This document shows, one piece after another, positions 49,001-61,288 of a stretch of 64,000 nt of DNA; position 1 is the first letter of the stretch, and each line of letters begins with the position of its first letter. Source of the DNA: Plasmopara viticola (taxonomy: Eukaryota > Oomycota > Peronosporomycetes > Peronosporales > Peronosporaceae). The position numbers and the translations under genes are program-made. The notes beneath the pieces were generated by a model. The model was not told the origin of the DNA. It saw only the letters and a program-made list of their open reading frames with translations, and searched no databases. The stretch spans positions 2,356,001 to 2,420,000 of the forward strand of contig MBPM02000001.1 of assembly GCA_001695595.3 (NCBI GenBank), read 5' to 3'.

Positions 49001-50184
49001 GCGTGCCACAGCTCCCACTGATTGTCAGCACCGGCGTACTCCACGAAGCGCGCTTCTTCAAGCTTGCAATCAAGGACGAAGGCTTTGACGATCTTTTTGC
49101 CCATAGCTAAAGCCTTGTTCTTGCCCCAGATAACACATGAAAATTGCTGAAACTCCACACGTAGACCACGTTCTGCAAGTTTTCCAACCGATAGCAGCCG
49201 TCTATCAAGTCCTAAAACGTACATAGCATCTAGCATTTGGATGTGCTTACCGTCCATCCCAGATAGCTTGACAGTTCCTTTACCAAGAACACGCAGTTTC
49301 TTGCCGTCTGCTATGGTCACATTGATGCCCAAGATCGTACCATCAAAATCAAATAGGTCTTCACGGTATAGTGTCATATGCGACGTGCACCGCTATCGAC
49401 CAGCCATTCATTAAACCGATTTTCGCCAACAGCGAACACAGCGTCTTCATCAATGCCATTGCTTTCGCCTGGGCAATTCCGCTTCATGTATTTAACTCGA
49501 TTACACTTAAAGCACATTCCCTTCAAGCCACCTTCACTCTTTCTTGGGCCGTAATCTTTTCTTCCAGGTTCACGATTGCTTTTAGGCCACATACCGCTTC
49601 CATGAACAGGAAACGCTTTCTCCATCGTCTCCTTCTGTTGCAACCGCTCATGCTCCTTCAACAACGCCTCTTTTTGATCTCGATTAGCGTGATGTCCTTG
49701 GCGTTTTTCACAATCGACAGGATCAGCTCGTAATCTGTCGGGAGGCTGCTCGGCAGAACCACAAACTGTCGCGATTTATGAACAGGCTCTCCAAGTGACT
49801 GAAGTACGACAACAAGCTCGTCAAATGCATCCGATGCTTGGACATAGTCGAGTCACTCTCCATCTTGAACTCATGCAGGCGGCGCGTCATCTCGACACGA
49901 TTGTGAAGCGTGGTACGATTGTAGATTTCTCGTAGAATGCTCCAAGCGTGCATAGCCGTCGATGCAGACCGAATCTTGGTCTCGTGCTGTAGCTCGACAC
50001 CCTGGGCGATGGTCCCCAGTGTCTTGACGTCGTTGAACAGCCAAGTTTCTTTCATTTCCTCTTCCCTCTCGACGATTTGAACGTGCGTCAACAACCCCTT
50101 TCGCGCCAGCGTCATGCGCATATTGAACTCTTAGTCGAAGTAGTTTTCACTGCCTAAGAGGACTTCGGTTCGCCTGGACGTCAT
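46093..50184 (-). pseudogene. Ty1/Copia-type Gag-Pol polyprotein, decayed
   Basis: The reading order on the minus strand is Copia: Gag, protease, integrase, reverse transcriptase, RNase H. Gag starts at the ATG at 50184 (MTSRRTEVLLGSENYFD) but is stopped at once by TAA at 50131-50133. A frame change follows near 49740. The zinc knuckle (about 49495-49530) reads C-x2-C-x4-Y-x4-C, with the histidine replaced. The protease core is WLVDSGA (about 49390), followed by another stop. The integrase region includes WELWHARMGH and RYVLAFVDNFSRF (48660-49020). The RT active site LYVDDM is at about 47074-47093. The RNase H segment LSSAEAEYMALS is in 46093-46518. Many stops and shifts; not functional. Confidence 0.88.
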
Positions 50185-50227
50185 AGCTGTGAGGGTGAAG
50201 CGTGCTGGGTAGATTTCTTGGTGCGGC

Positions 50228-50461
50228 TGTTAACCTGTTAATTTATTAATAAAATTCGAAGTGAATATATTCAGGTCCTCAGTTTGCTACCCTATGCTAC
50301 ATCTAAGCCTATCCGTCTAGATCATTCTAGAAGCTTCAACAAGCAACCATATTCATCAAGACGAATTAAAGACTACCATTATGTCCGTAATCAATATCCG
50401 TAACCATGATAGAAACTGTAAACATTACCGTAATAGTTGTGACGTCATCCACGCACATTCA
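50228..50461 (-). repeat. Copia element, 5' LTR (right end)
   Basis: A 234-bp copy running (in +) from TGTTAACC to CACATTCA, that is TG...CA as LTRs require on either strand. It pairs with 45848-46063. The 5-bp flanks outside the two LTRs (GCGAT at left, GCCAA at right) do not match, so no target duplication is seen. Confidence 0.82.
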
Positions 50462-53400
50462 GCCAATAGGGATCCATGAATGTCTGCATACAATCAGCGT
50501 ATCAACGGATAGGATTGCGTCTACTTGAGATGAAAAAGAAATTGCGATACAGCCTTACTTTGTGCTGTTTAGATGGCACGATATAGCTGCGTACAATATA
50601 TTTACAACTAGAATTGGTAAGTGTGGTAATTCCAAAGACAATAAAACATTGTTTAATAGGACCTTTTACGGTCCTGTAGAGTGTAAACTATATTTCTTTA
50701 CAAGAAAATGTCGAATAACCCAGCGTTCAATGTGGAGCGTCTTATAAGGTACCAATCTTCATGTTTCTGCAATTTATGCTCGTCTTGAGGTGTCCGTACC
50801 ACTTCTTCAAAGCGTTTCTCCTGGACTCGACCTTGTTAGTAAGGCGAGTTAGGGTAGCCATACGGCAGCTAATAACACCTGCATCCACCATCGTGTTCTT
50901 CATACTGCTAACTTCAAGATCAATTTCAAGCGCGTACAATTGGTCGCACAGAAGCACTTGATTCACATGAAGGTTAAGCGCAAGCAGACATGAAGCTGAA
51001 GCGCAAGCGGACATAGAACTATGGCGCAATCGGCCTCCTCCAGTGCTTAATGCCCAGCGAATTTCCATGCGGAGCTTGTTTACAAAGATGCGCCATATGC
51101 TTTTTATTGTGATGCGATTATTCCACTTCGCAGAGGACATGAAAGTCGTTCAAATGTTGCTTAGAGCCGCCGCAACCATAATCAGACCAAATCGGCGCTT
51201 TGTATGGAAGTTGCGGTCTTTTGTTCGCGCGTTGGCATTTTGTCAAGGTGACTCCATACCCTCGCTCGCTATTTACGCTCTTAGCACCCGGCTTGGCATA
51301 ATGTCAAAAATTTGATTGTTCGGAGGTGAGCTGGCTCCGTGAGCAAATTGCACTGTATTCTCCTGGACACGAAGTACTTCGTTTGAGGTGGTTAATATTC
51401 AGTTTGTAATGTTGCCTAATCTCAGAATAGATTTTTCAGCAGAAAAGTGACGTTAACAAAACTGGGGAGTGCTTAAAAGTATCTCCATACCAGAAGCAAG
51501 TCACCCTTGTCTTTAGGGCTCTTACAGCGACAACAAAATTCCTTAGAGGATATACGATGCGGTGCATAAAGTACAAGCATCGTCATCGAGACGTCGCGCT
51601 AAATTGATATTTATTTCTGTAACGGTTGTCATATATTGGTGCCACGCAAGCGATAGACACCAAATAGATGGTCAAACCGCTCGGCGCTATGGCCTGTGTT
51701 GGTCATTCGAAAGTATCTCTTCTTTATAGATCTATCATTGGAGGGCAACTTGCGTCAGTACCCGGCGGTGAGCGTATCCATAGCGCCTCACCTGCTGCGC
51801 TAGTCTCTTTAAACTTAGAGAATGTACTGGGACTTGTCGTCTTCGACCCTCCTCTTTGCTGTCTGGTCCTTAGTTTTGAGAATCGTATCAACAATGGCGT
51901 CCAAGGCGCAATATTTCTTATGACCTAGCTTTTTCGGTCTTTTGAGCTGATTAGCCGATATGTTTGACGACAAGACTAACACGCTATGGGTATGCGCTCG
52001 AGCGATGAGGCTGTTTAAGATAATTGCTATTAGACTTCTTTGAAGCGAGGTCAGCGAAGAGAGAAGCGAGTGCTCGCCAAAGCCCACAGCTCTCTTCGTC
52101 ATATTTGGTTTACGTGTTTGTGTAGGATTTCCTATTGGTGCGCGTTCCCCTGTCGCAAAGAAGTCAAGACTTTTCTGGCGCACTTCTTGCCTGAGCAAAC
52201 CACGATAGCCATTCGATTGAATTAATTTCTTTACGTCAATTTTTCTTAAAATGTGGAATAGTGAGCGGTCTGTCACCGAAGATATCAGATCTTCCTGCAC
52301 GCCTTTACTCGATACGTGACCAGAAAATGTTAGCAGATATAATGCAGCTCTGTCACCTCTGTCAAACCAGCGATTTCTTGCCAACATCATTTACATACCT
52401 TTTCCCTTTCCAAGCACAAGCAAATCTTCAGGGCTCGATCAGTTGACTGATATACTGCTATGTCTTGCATCTACCTGCCCTGTCCCCCATTTGCATTTAA
52501 TAGTGATAAATTAATTTACAAGAAAAGTGCTTGCGTGACGTGTTTAATGCTTGATACTTGAGCAATAGCTAAAGTTAATCACCTTGCCAATCAAATCCAA
52601 ATAAAACTTTGACAATGATGCTTCCTTTCGGCACCGACCAAATATAAGCAATGTTGTCATTTTTGAATGATGCGTACATCAATCTTTGCTTATATGGCTT
52701 CAAGACTAAAGCTGAGTATGCAAGATGAACAAATCGCATAGCAAGAATAGATTTTTGGCGTTAATTATGTGAGTCGGATAAGATCAAAAGAGGCTGACAG
52801 TATTCCGCTTATCATAACGAATCTCAGCAATGTAGAATCGACATACAATAAACAACACATTCGTCAAGCTTGTGCCTGGTTTAGTAATCGACAAACGTCG
52901 GATTTGATTCTCTGGCGCGATCATTATGAGCGACGTATGCCACTAAGCACATTTGACGAACTTTCAGCTCTTTAAATCGACTGAAGTAGCCGGATTTGCC
53001 TTGGAAATCACATAAAGCCAAGACAAAATGACCAACGCTAATGTAGCGGAGATTGTCGCTAGTGCAGAACTGAGAGTCTTATAGCCGTTGCACGTTGCGT
53101 TGCGTCAGCGATGAGACAAGACTCTAGTGCGGCAAATTTGAGATTGAGGGGCTTTTCAAGCATCTCCTGACAGTCACTAAGTTTGAGAGGAAGTGTTTAC
53201 AAGTATGAGAGCTTGGAAACAAACCTGGCAAAAAGGCTTGCTTCTTGACTTATACTCCAGAAACCATAGTTCTGACTTTGACCGAGTTATCTTTTTTACC
53301 AAAGGCAGCGAAGAAGTGGTTTGCTCCAAAAGCGCATGTGGTGGCACTATCGATGAAGCCGTATGTTTGCTCTCTTCAATAAAACCATTGCTAGAATCAA

Positions 53401-56400
53401 TTGTGACTTTTACAGCTCTTGAAGGGGAGCCTCCAGCCACTTTTTGGTGAAGCAATGCTATAGCACTCTATGGACTATCATTTTGGTCTAATCGGACCAA
53501 ACGAGCGACTTATTTGAGTTCCATAGAAGAGTGAATTTCTAAAACGCTGACTGATATACCATTCCGCCTATTGCGGTAGTAATTTACTTAATGTATCTTG
53601 CAAAACAAGATCACGAGCACTTTCAATTAAAGTTGGAAAAGTTCACATAAGCTATCTTCTGCAGTAGCTATATGTGAACTTTGCTACAATAGAGGTTGTC
53701 GGCATTACGCCAAATGCTGGGTTGCGTCCGCTAGACGTAAAGAGCATGCAGTGTTTCATGTAACGCTGCTCCATCGTCCTTCTCTCTTCTTTATAAAGAG
53801 ATAAGTGCCGCTATTACGTGGAGTGCACTCTCGTGCGACACCAATCTCAAGGTCAAACCTAACAGCTTCTGAAGTGGAAGTTATCTTTCAACTGCGAAAA
53901 CGCATAAGCGTACGGGACCCAAATTCATCAAGATTACCCTGACATCACAAAATTTTTAATCATGGTGATTAGTATCGTTGGTAAACTACGCTTTCCACCG
54001 CTAAATCCGTGTCAAATGAGCTAATGAGCTGTGCTTATCTTTATCTTCCTAATCATTGCTGAGGAGAAATTTACATGGCAGCATCATGCTGCGAACCAGA
54101 AATTGCAAGACAATAGTCTGCTGGCACAAGTAAACGACAAATCTTCCGCCGAGCAATTTTGTACTGAAGGTTCCATTCAAATCGCACATCGACTATGCTG
54201 GCGTCATTGTAAAATGCGTGACATTATACGTAAAGCGATTTAAGAAATTCGTCATCCTTTGAAATTTCATGAGGCGTCGGTTTTACAGATACGGCTCGCA
54301 GTCTCGGCACCAATTTTCCACTTTTCTAAGCTGCTAAATGTACACTGTAGTACCGCACGATATTTCTAGCAATCTGTCACTAGAGGTGCGCGCATCTCAC
54401 GGTAAGCGTTCGTTGCGGTTGGACGTCCAAAACCGTGAGTACCCATGGTATCCGACAGAAATATTCGGTCGACCACAGCCGGCTTGCCGGGCACGACCAT
54501 ATCAATCGCCGGCGGATTAAGACCCAAGCAATAAATATTTAGCTACGATTGTATCTTGTACTCTTGCGTCTTATCATTTTTAGTGGTAATGGATGAGCTT
54601 GGTAAACACATAATCGAGCAGCGGACACATAAAGCTTGAGTTGAGCAATAAGGATATAAGTGTTCGCGACCACACAATGTGCATCGCACGGTCTTACGCA
54701 CGCGTATTAATATCGGTGCAGCGTGTGTTGAGTATCATATTAGACTACTCGGCTTGGTTAGACGAGCCCCGGTCTTACTATAATGATTTGGTCGAGTCAG
54801 ACTCACTCGTTTACCTCTGATGTCGAGATTATGAATCGCAATTGGCCCTAAGATCTGGCACTTTGGACAGAGGGTGACCGACGCACGAGAATCGCTTTTG
54901 CCATACGAGCAAACGAAGTGTCATCCAACAGTATAGCGCGGATGCCGTTTGGCTTCCGCGTATCTAACACATTTGGTTTGTCTCAGATCCCGCCGATACA
55001 CTAGGTGCGGGCGACAAGGTTGTCGCTTAAGGTCGAATCTATGTATAAAAATAGCTGCGAGACCAAACTCATTTGCTGCGTAAGCTTCCGAGAATTGTCA
55101 CAAGTCACAAAGAAGATGTCGAAACGACTGGACCCGGCAAGTTTTTATGATTGCATAATGCTAGTTAATAAAATTTGTGATCTAAATGCATTGCTAGGTG
55201 TATCAACTTTTTCTAACAAGTTACAAGCAATCGAATATTGTAGTACGTTTGCAACTCTATCCAAAGGAAAGATTTGGCTGTATCAGCGATTTGATATAAA
55301 AGATTGTACGGGGCTACCGGTGTGTATTACACTAGCTAAGGGTTTTACAATGTTGTGCGACGTACGTTAACATCAAAACGAAAGCCATAATTAGTCAAAA
55401 CAAAAGTAGTACAACATGGTCGAATAAACAGTGCATATTAGTCGAACGTATTGTGCTAGATAGTAATTGCTCAGTATTAATTAATACTTATCCCACAAGG
55501 GGGCTAGCTAAAACTTCAAAATCAAGTTCAGTTCATATTGTAACCTATAGAAATTACATCAAGGCTAGACGCTAACTTATAAATTAAACAAGATAGCAAT
55601 CTGGCGTGGTGAGGCACCAAGTTCGTGAGCCGACAAGCTGCTATCTATCGAATTCGCGCATTACAATCCAAGTTACGCGTTTATGGGCTGCACAAACTTC
55701 TTTATAAGCGAACTTAGTTCTATAAATTTCCGATGACTTAGAAAAGCTTTCAGACAAGTGGAGGGAGAAACGCAAATTTCTTTGATTACCAGATATCTAA
55801 TTGAAAATATTACTTTCGAAAGCAGTTATCTGACGTCACAAAAATAGTATAATAGAAGGGAAAAAGCTTGAGATTGCACTAATCCAATGGACAAAGAAAG
55901 ATCTTCATTCATGTATTCAATTCATTTTTTAATACAAAAAGCATCGACATTTACAAACAAGGAGCAACATCGCTTCATCGGACCTTTCACAATCTTGGAA
56001 AGACATGAGTTGGCATAAATCATTCATCTTATCATGACTTCAGCACTATTTGTGAAGTATCGGAAAATGCTTTACGGCCCTTAGGGTGCCAAAGCTCATA
56101 TGAGGTCTAGGGTGCCGCCAGCACCTTTATAAAGCGCTGTCGCTGCGCTCGAACTTGCTAAAATGGCGGGTGCGGGTAGCCATACGACGCCGATGGCATC
56201 GCCGTATTGATCAAAATTAGGGATGACAGGTAGACGTACTTTGAGCACCGGTCGATCCTGAAGCGTAATAATAAAAACGACAACCAGTATTTAAGCTGTG
56301 AAGCGCGCAGTATGTACAACTGTGAAGCCTTTGAACGAAATGATCCCAATAAATTTCTTTAAGGGCTCGTTAGGAAGGGTTGCTATCACGCACGCCATAA

Positions 56401-58802
56401 GCTTGGTGCACTTATTTTGTCTTACAGAATTATGAGAGCCGATGTTACCGGCTCCGGCAAGAATCATCAAAGGTCGTTGTGACTTGAAGTTACGAGCAAT
56501 GAGGTTTGTATACGTAAGTCGCGGCGTTTTGGCACCTTATACCTATACTTGAATCTTAAGCTCGCATAGCCTTATGTTACAGCCACCAGGTCAAATATTG
56601 AACCTCAAAGGTCACGGTCATTGAGTATTTTAAGCAATGTGGTCGCGTTTTGGGCTGTGCCGCTCTTGGGATTCACCTAAAGTTTGAATAGTGATTGTAT
56701 GATTGAGTTGTGGTGGTTACAGTTGTAGTGAATCTATTAAGGCCAGATGCAAGCTACCCATGTCTTCTGATTTCATACAACATCGAGTGAAATATGTAAG
56801 GGATATGATACGGTGCTAACAACACGCGTATAGCTGGCGCAAGGTCACACTTAGACAATGACGCTTTTAAAGTTAAGCTTCTTCTGAATGCGCTACGCTA
56901 GAAACAGCCTTCGAGCCCTCGCGAGGTGCAAAGTCGTGAGTCAGAGCCACCATTCTTCAAAGGTTTTTAAAGAGCCAGAATTTGATTGATTTCGTGTGGC
57001 GACGCGCTACACCCTTCTTTACTCAGTATTCAAGAAACAATGTAAGAATAGTGATCTTCACCACCTCTTGAAATTTATACGTAGGATTCATTTGGTCATA
57101 TTGATGACGAAACAAGAGGGTCGCCAGTCGATCGGCTTCTTAAGCGGTAAGCAAATCGAACTACCAGGAAGTTTGCTTTGACATCCAAGTGTACCTTTTG
57201 ACTAGACCAGTCTCTACTGCGTCTACAACAATCAATGCATCTGCAACAATCGCCGTGTCGTGGGCGACGAGCGAAAAATGGCTAGCCGCTCAAACAAAAA
57301 ACTTTAAGCACCAGGGAGAATGGCTAAGGGAAGCCCTTCTTCCTTGTCATGGCACATTTTTCTTGGAGTGAATTAGACATTTGTAGCGTTCTTAGTGCTC
57401 CGGCAAACGCTCGCTTTCCGATTAAGCTGAAAAAGAGCCCAAAGATAGTGACAACGCTATCAAGCTGGTTTCATCTTCTGGGGGTAAGCCTTGTAAGATG
57501 CGTGACTTGCCATCAGACTCACCGGTCGTACAAAAGTCCTCACTCGTACATATAGAGAGAATTGTCGTGATTAACAAAAAACGACTTGACCCTGGATGCT
57601 TTTGTTGAAGATGTCACCAGTATTAAGCTCTTTCAAGAAAAAAGCGAGATAGAAGACGCTACTCTTTGTACATTCCATAAGTTGGTCCAATGACCGTGGT
57701 TACCAGCGCATTGAGTGAAAGACTTTTTCAACTTGCCCACTCTCGAGTACAACCACAACCACCCACTGGGTCTGTCAAGAAAGAAAAGAGCGTTTATCAC
57801 ACATTTTCCGACCGACACAGACCACAATGCCAAGCAGAAAGTTTATCCAAGCATTTATACCAATTTGCGTACTAGAGTATAATAAACTCTTTCCTGTAGT
57901 GCATGCAAAGAATTGTAGGTGGAACCACTAACAATAGTCAGGGATACTTAACACGTGTTTGCAGAAAGATCTTCTTCTTTCTGCGCGCTTCCTCTATGCA
58001 AGCTACTGTGTGACCCATCGCAAGTATCGTTTTGCCCGTCACGAAATATAATGCGGATGAACTTGATATGGTATTCGTAAGGCGGCTATGTACTTCCTGA
58101 TCAGCAAAAATGGAAGCTCAGTTTTGCCGAAAAGCGACGTCTTTGTAAAGTAAGCAAGGCTCAGAAGCCAAAGCAAAAGCTTCGAGAAAACGCCGTCTTA
58201 AATGCATGACATTTTGAATTACAAGATGACGTCAGAAACATCGGAAGAGAACGGATAAATGGCTGCCAGAGCATTTCTAAGAGCGTGTGATTCAATCGGC
58301 TACACCGTACCTGCTTGTTATGTATGCTTCAGCTGAGGCAATAAGCTTCTTTTGGTCGCATGCCTACATGCCGCGTTTGACTGAGGAACGTTACCGACAG
58401 TATTCATTACCACCACACATTAGCACTTTAAAGGGCATTTTGGCCACCTTACATATTACCCGTTAAAACAACCCACGGCACCCTCACCGCAATGCTCGGT
58501 TTCGTGTCTTTTCTCGCAATCTTTTGATCGCTCCACAACATCGGCTTTCATTTTCAAGGTAGCCTAAAAAATCACTAAGCCACCAAAACGCAGTTCAATT
58601 TGGAGAAGGTAAACAATTGTTCTCTATATTCGGCCATGTCGTCTTTGTAACTAGCCGATTTAAGAGCACCGCGAAGTGCGACCAATTAAAGAAAATACAG
58701 ATGGTGAAGCGGCAACATTGAGTCTTAATTTCTGGGATAATAGGTCTATTATGTCCAATCACATCACTGTGTCTTTGCTTTAACAATTTTGAAAACTATT
58801 TA
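50462..58802. other. Gene-poor tract with undefined frames
   Basis: No gene is identified with confidence. The longest frame is 51815-52390 (minus), listed separately. Others (50742-51140 minus; 55041-55370 plus) have no recognisable domain, codon pattern or splice context. The region is AT-rich and likely made of old insertions. Confidence 0.45.
51815..52390 (-). CDS. Unclassified 191-residue ORF
   Basis: Begins ATG ATG at 52390 and runs 191 residues without a stop, the longest frame in the 50.5-58.8 kb tract. The product is basic, without signal peptide or membrane segment, and I recognise no domain. The C-terminal stretch (KKLGHKKYCALDAIVDTILK then KRRVEDDK) is lysine-rich. It may be a transposon remnant, a fast-evolving gene or chance. 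Confidence 0.2.
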   Translation of the reverse strand: MMLARNRWFDRGDRAALYLLTFSGHVSSKGVQEDLISSVTDRSLFHILRKIDVKKLIQSNGYRGLLRQEVRQKSLDFFATGERAPIGNPTQTRKPNMTKRAVGFGEHSLLSSLTSLQRSLIAIILNSLIARAHTHSVLVLSSNISANQLKRPKKLGHKKYCALDAIVDTILKTKDQTAKRRVEDDKSQYIL

Positions 58803-61180
58803 ATGAGTCCAAACATTAAATCGATGACCAGAGCTGACGGCGACACGTTGGTGTCGGAGTTGCTGCAAGTAAAGAAGCTTTTCGCAAACAATTACCTTAG
58901 TGATGTTTTGTTCGTCTTTCCGTCCGATTCCGACACCTTTTCCGTGTTAGAAAGAGCTAAATACGACAGAAACGTCGCGGAAGACCACCTCATTCCTGCC
59001 CATCGACTCGTGCTGTCCTTGCGTAGCGGTGCGTTCCACATGGCGTTAGTGAAAGCCAAAAGCAGTCAAATACCGAGCCAAGTGCGCTTTCCTTTAAAGA
59101 TTCATGTGCAAGACACGCCATACCGCGTCTTCTATTCATTACTCAGGTTCCTCTACACGAACGAGCTGGATTTAGATGACGATCAGAGTCAAGAAGAGTT
59201 TTGGTCACAATTGTTGCGAGCTGCTTTTGTGTATTTGGTCCCGACTTTAGTGAATATTTGTGTCGAAAAAGTGGCAGCCTTTGTAGAGCTGAAAAACGAT
59301 ATAATGACCAAGGAAGATGCAAATGCAAATCGGCAACAGCACTTGCAAACGAATACGTTGGACACATTGGTATTTTTGGACAATATATTGGCAACAAAAA
59401 CAAGCACTGGACGACAAAGAGAAATAGTGGATGAAAATGCATCATCTTATGACGAGATGCTGTCACAATGTACGAAAGCGGTGCAATATTTGCAAACGTT
59501 ATGCTTAAAGCAACTACAACACATGGATGAAGATGCATTTATGCACTTATTGCAGAGTGACACAGGGCAACAGTGCTCTACATTGCGATTGTGCGAGATT
59601 TTGAGGTTGCGGTCGGATACACCGTTGAATGCTGCGATTCGGTATCAACTTGGACGGGTCGTAAATGAATTCTTGCGTCTTGGAGAACCTTTTGATCGAA
59701 TTGGCAAGGATGAGAGCGAGTTGCCACTTGTAGTTGCACTCCAAACTGGAAACCATGCAATCATCCGTCGTCTCTTAGTCGATGAAAACGCACCCTTTTA
59801 TCTTCTTACTGATAAAGTACCCTTGCTCTTTTTAGCAAGTGCAAGTGGCAATGTGCAACATTGTGAGATTTTAATCAAGCGACATGTTGGCGATGTCAAT
59901 CATATTTCGCAAATCAAGGACGGAGACAAGGAGATAACGGCCGAGTTTGGGCATCAACAGACCCCAATACATATTGCCAGTCGAAAAGGTCATAGCGCTG
60001 TCGTACAATTATTACTCGAACATCACGCCGCATCGAATTTGCCGGATGAAGAAGGCAACACGGCGTTGCATTACGCGTCAAATATCGAAACTGTCGAAGT
60101 TTTAATGAATCGTGCTTTCAGGACAAATGCGAATATTCCAAATAAAAGAGGTCAGACACCTTTGCACATTGCGGCTGCAAATGGAAATGTTGCAGTAGTG
60201 ACACATTTGCTTCGTCATCATGCCGAGTGCGAGGTAGTGGATGACCAAGGGCAAAACGCATTTCATCACGCTGCAGCGAATGGCCACACAGCTGTTATTA
60301 ATGTGTTACTTCACGAGAAGGAGGTAGCAAAAGGGAATCAGGTGCGTGTTGCTACAAGCAACGAGAACAATGCAACAAATGATCTTCGTTTGGATGATGT
60401 GCAACAACAAGAGCAACTTGACATTGGTGACAAAGAGGAGAGTGACAAAGTCCAAGAATCCAATGCGTTTGATATTAATCAGGAAGACTTGAAAGGCAAC
60501 ACTGCGCTTCATCTTGCTGCAATGTCGCCATCTGAACGGTGTCAAGAGATGCTACAATTACTTCTTGAGAACAAGGCCGATCCAAATCGTACTAACTGGT
60601 TTGGCTACACTCCACTCCACTTGTTTTGTTCGCATCAGAATGGCCCGGCCACACTTGTTACTTCATTCGTAAGTAACACAAAAAGAAGGGAGTTTGTCGC
60701 ATTTGCCATCAATAATGTTGTTGTCGCTCTGTTGCTTGGTTTTAGATTGAACATGGTGCAAAGATTCACGCACAGAGTGTAGATGGCAGTACGGCCTTGC
60801 ATTTGGCTGTCGGTCGTGGAAGTGAAGAGGTCGCCGTTGCACTCGTAAATGCAGGTGCGTTCGTACACTTTCTGGACGCAGCGGGTCGTAGCGTCGTGGA
60901 TCTCTTGGAAAGCACGAATCAAGGAGCAATGTTGGTGCCAGTGCTACGCAACTTGTCCCATTCCCCTACACTAATCGACGACGAACAAACGACCACGTGC
61001 TCGTCGTGCCACGATACGTTTCGATTGGCCATGCGAAAACACCATTGTCGTCACTGTGGTCGCACTGTCTGTTACAATTGCTCGAGCAATAAACTCGCTA
61101 TCCCAAAATTCCAAGTGCTGAAACCCGACCGCGTTTGTACCACCTGTTTTGACGTTTTGGCGTTTCGAAAGTTGCTGTAA
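58803..61180 (+). CDS. BTB - ankyrin repeats - FYVE zinc-finger protein
   Basis: Two exons, 58803-60668 and 60746-61180, 766 residues, frame kept. An N-terminal BTB/POZ-like domain lies at about 35-160 (SDVLFVFPSD, HLIPAHRLVLSLRSGAFHMA, YSLLRFLYTNELDLDDD). Ankyrin repeats run from about 305 to 675 (QTPIHIASRKGHSAVVQLLL; NTALHYAS; QTPLHIAAANGNVAVVTHLL; NTALHLAAMSPSERCQEML; STALHLAVGRGSEEVAVALV), broken by a polar, charged insert near 505-560. A FYVE-type finger closes the protein at about 707-757 with eight cysteine/histidine ligands (CSSC, RKHHCRHCG, CYNC, RVCTTC). FYVE fingers bind PI3P on endosomes; here the RKHHCR basic patch and RVC are present but the WxxD is not. BTB may dimerise or recruit cullin-3. 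These roles are inferred from the families. Confidence 0.92.
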
Positions 61181-61288
61181 CAACGTCGCAAAGTATTTGA
61201 CGTCTGATTGGCTAATTCTGAATAAATTTAACGGTTAGACAAGAATAAAAACCGAGCGAGCAGCTCCGAAGACGTCTATAGTCGTGTC

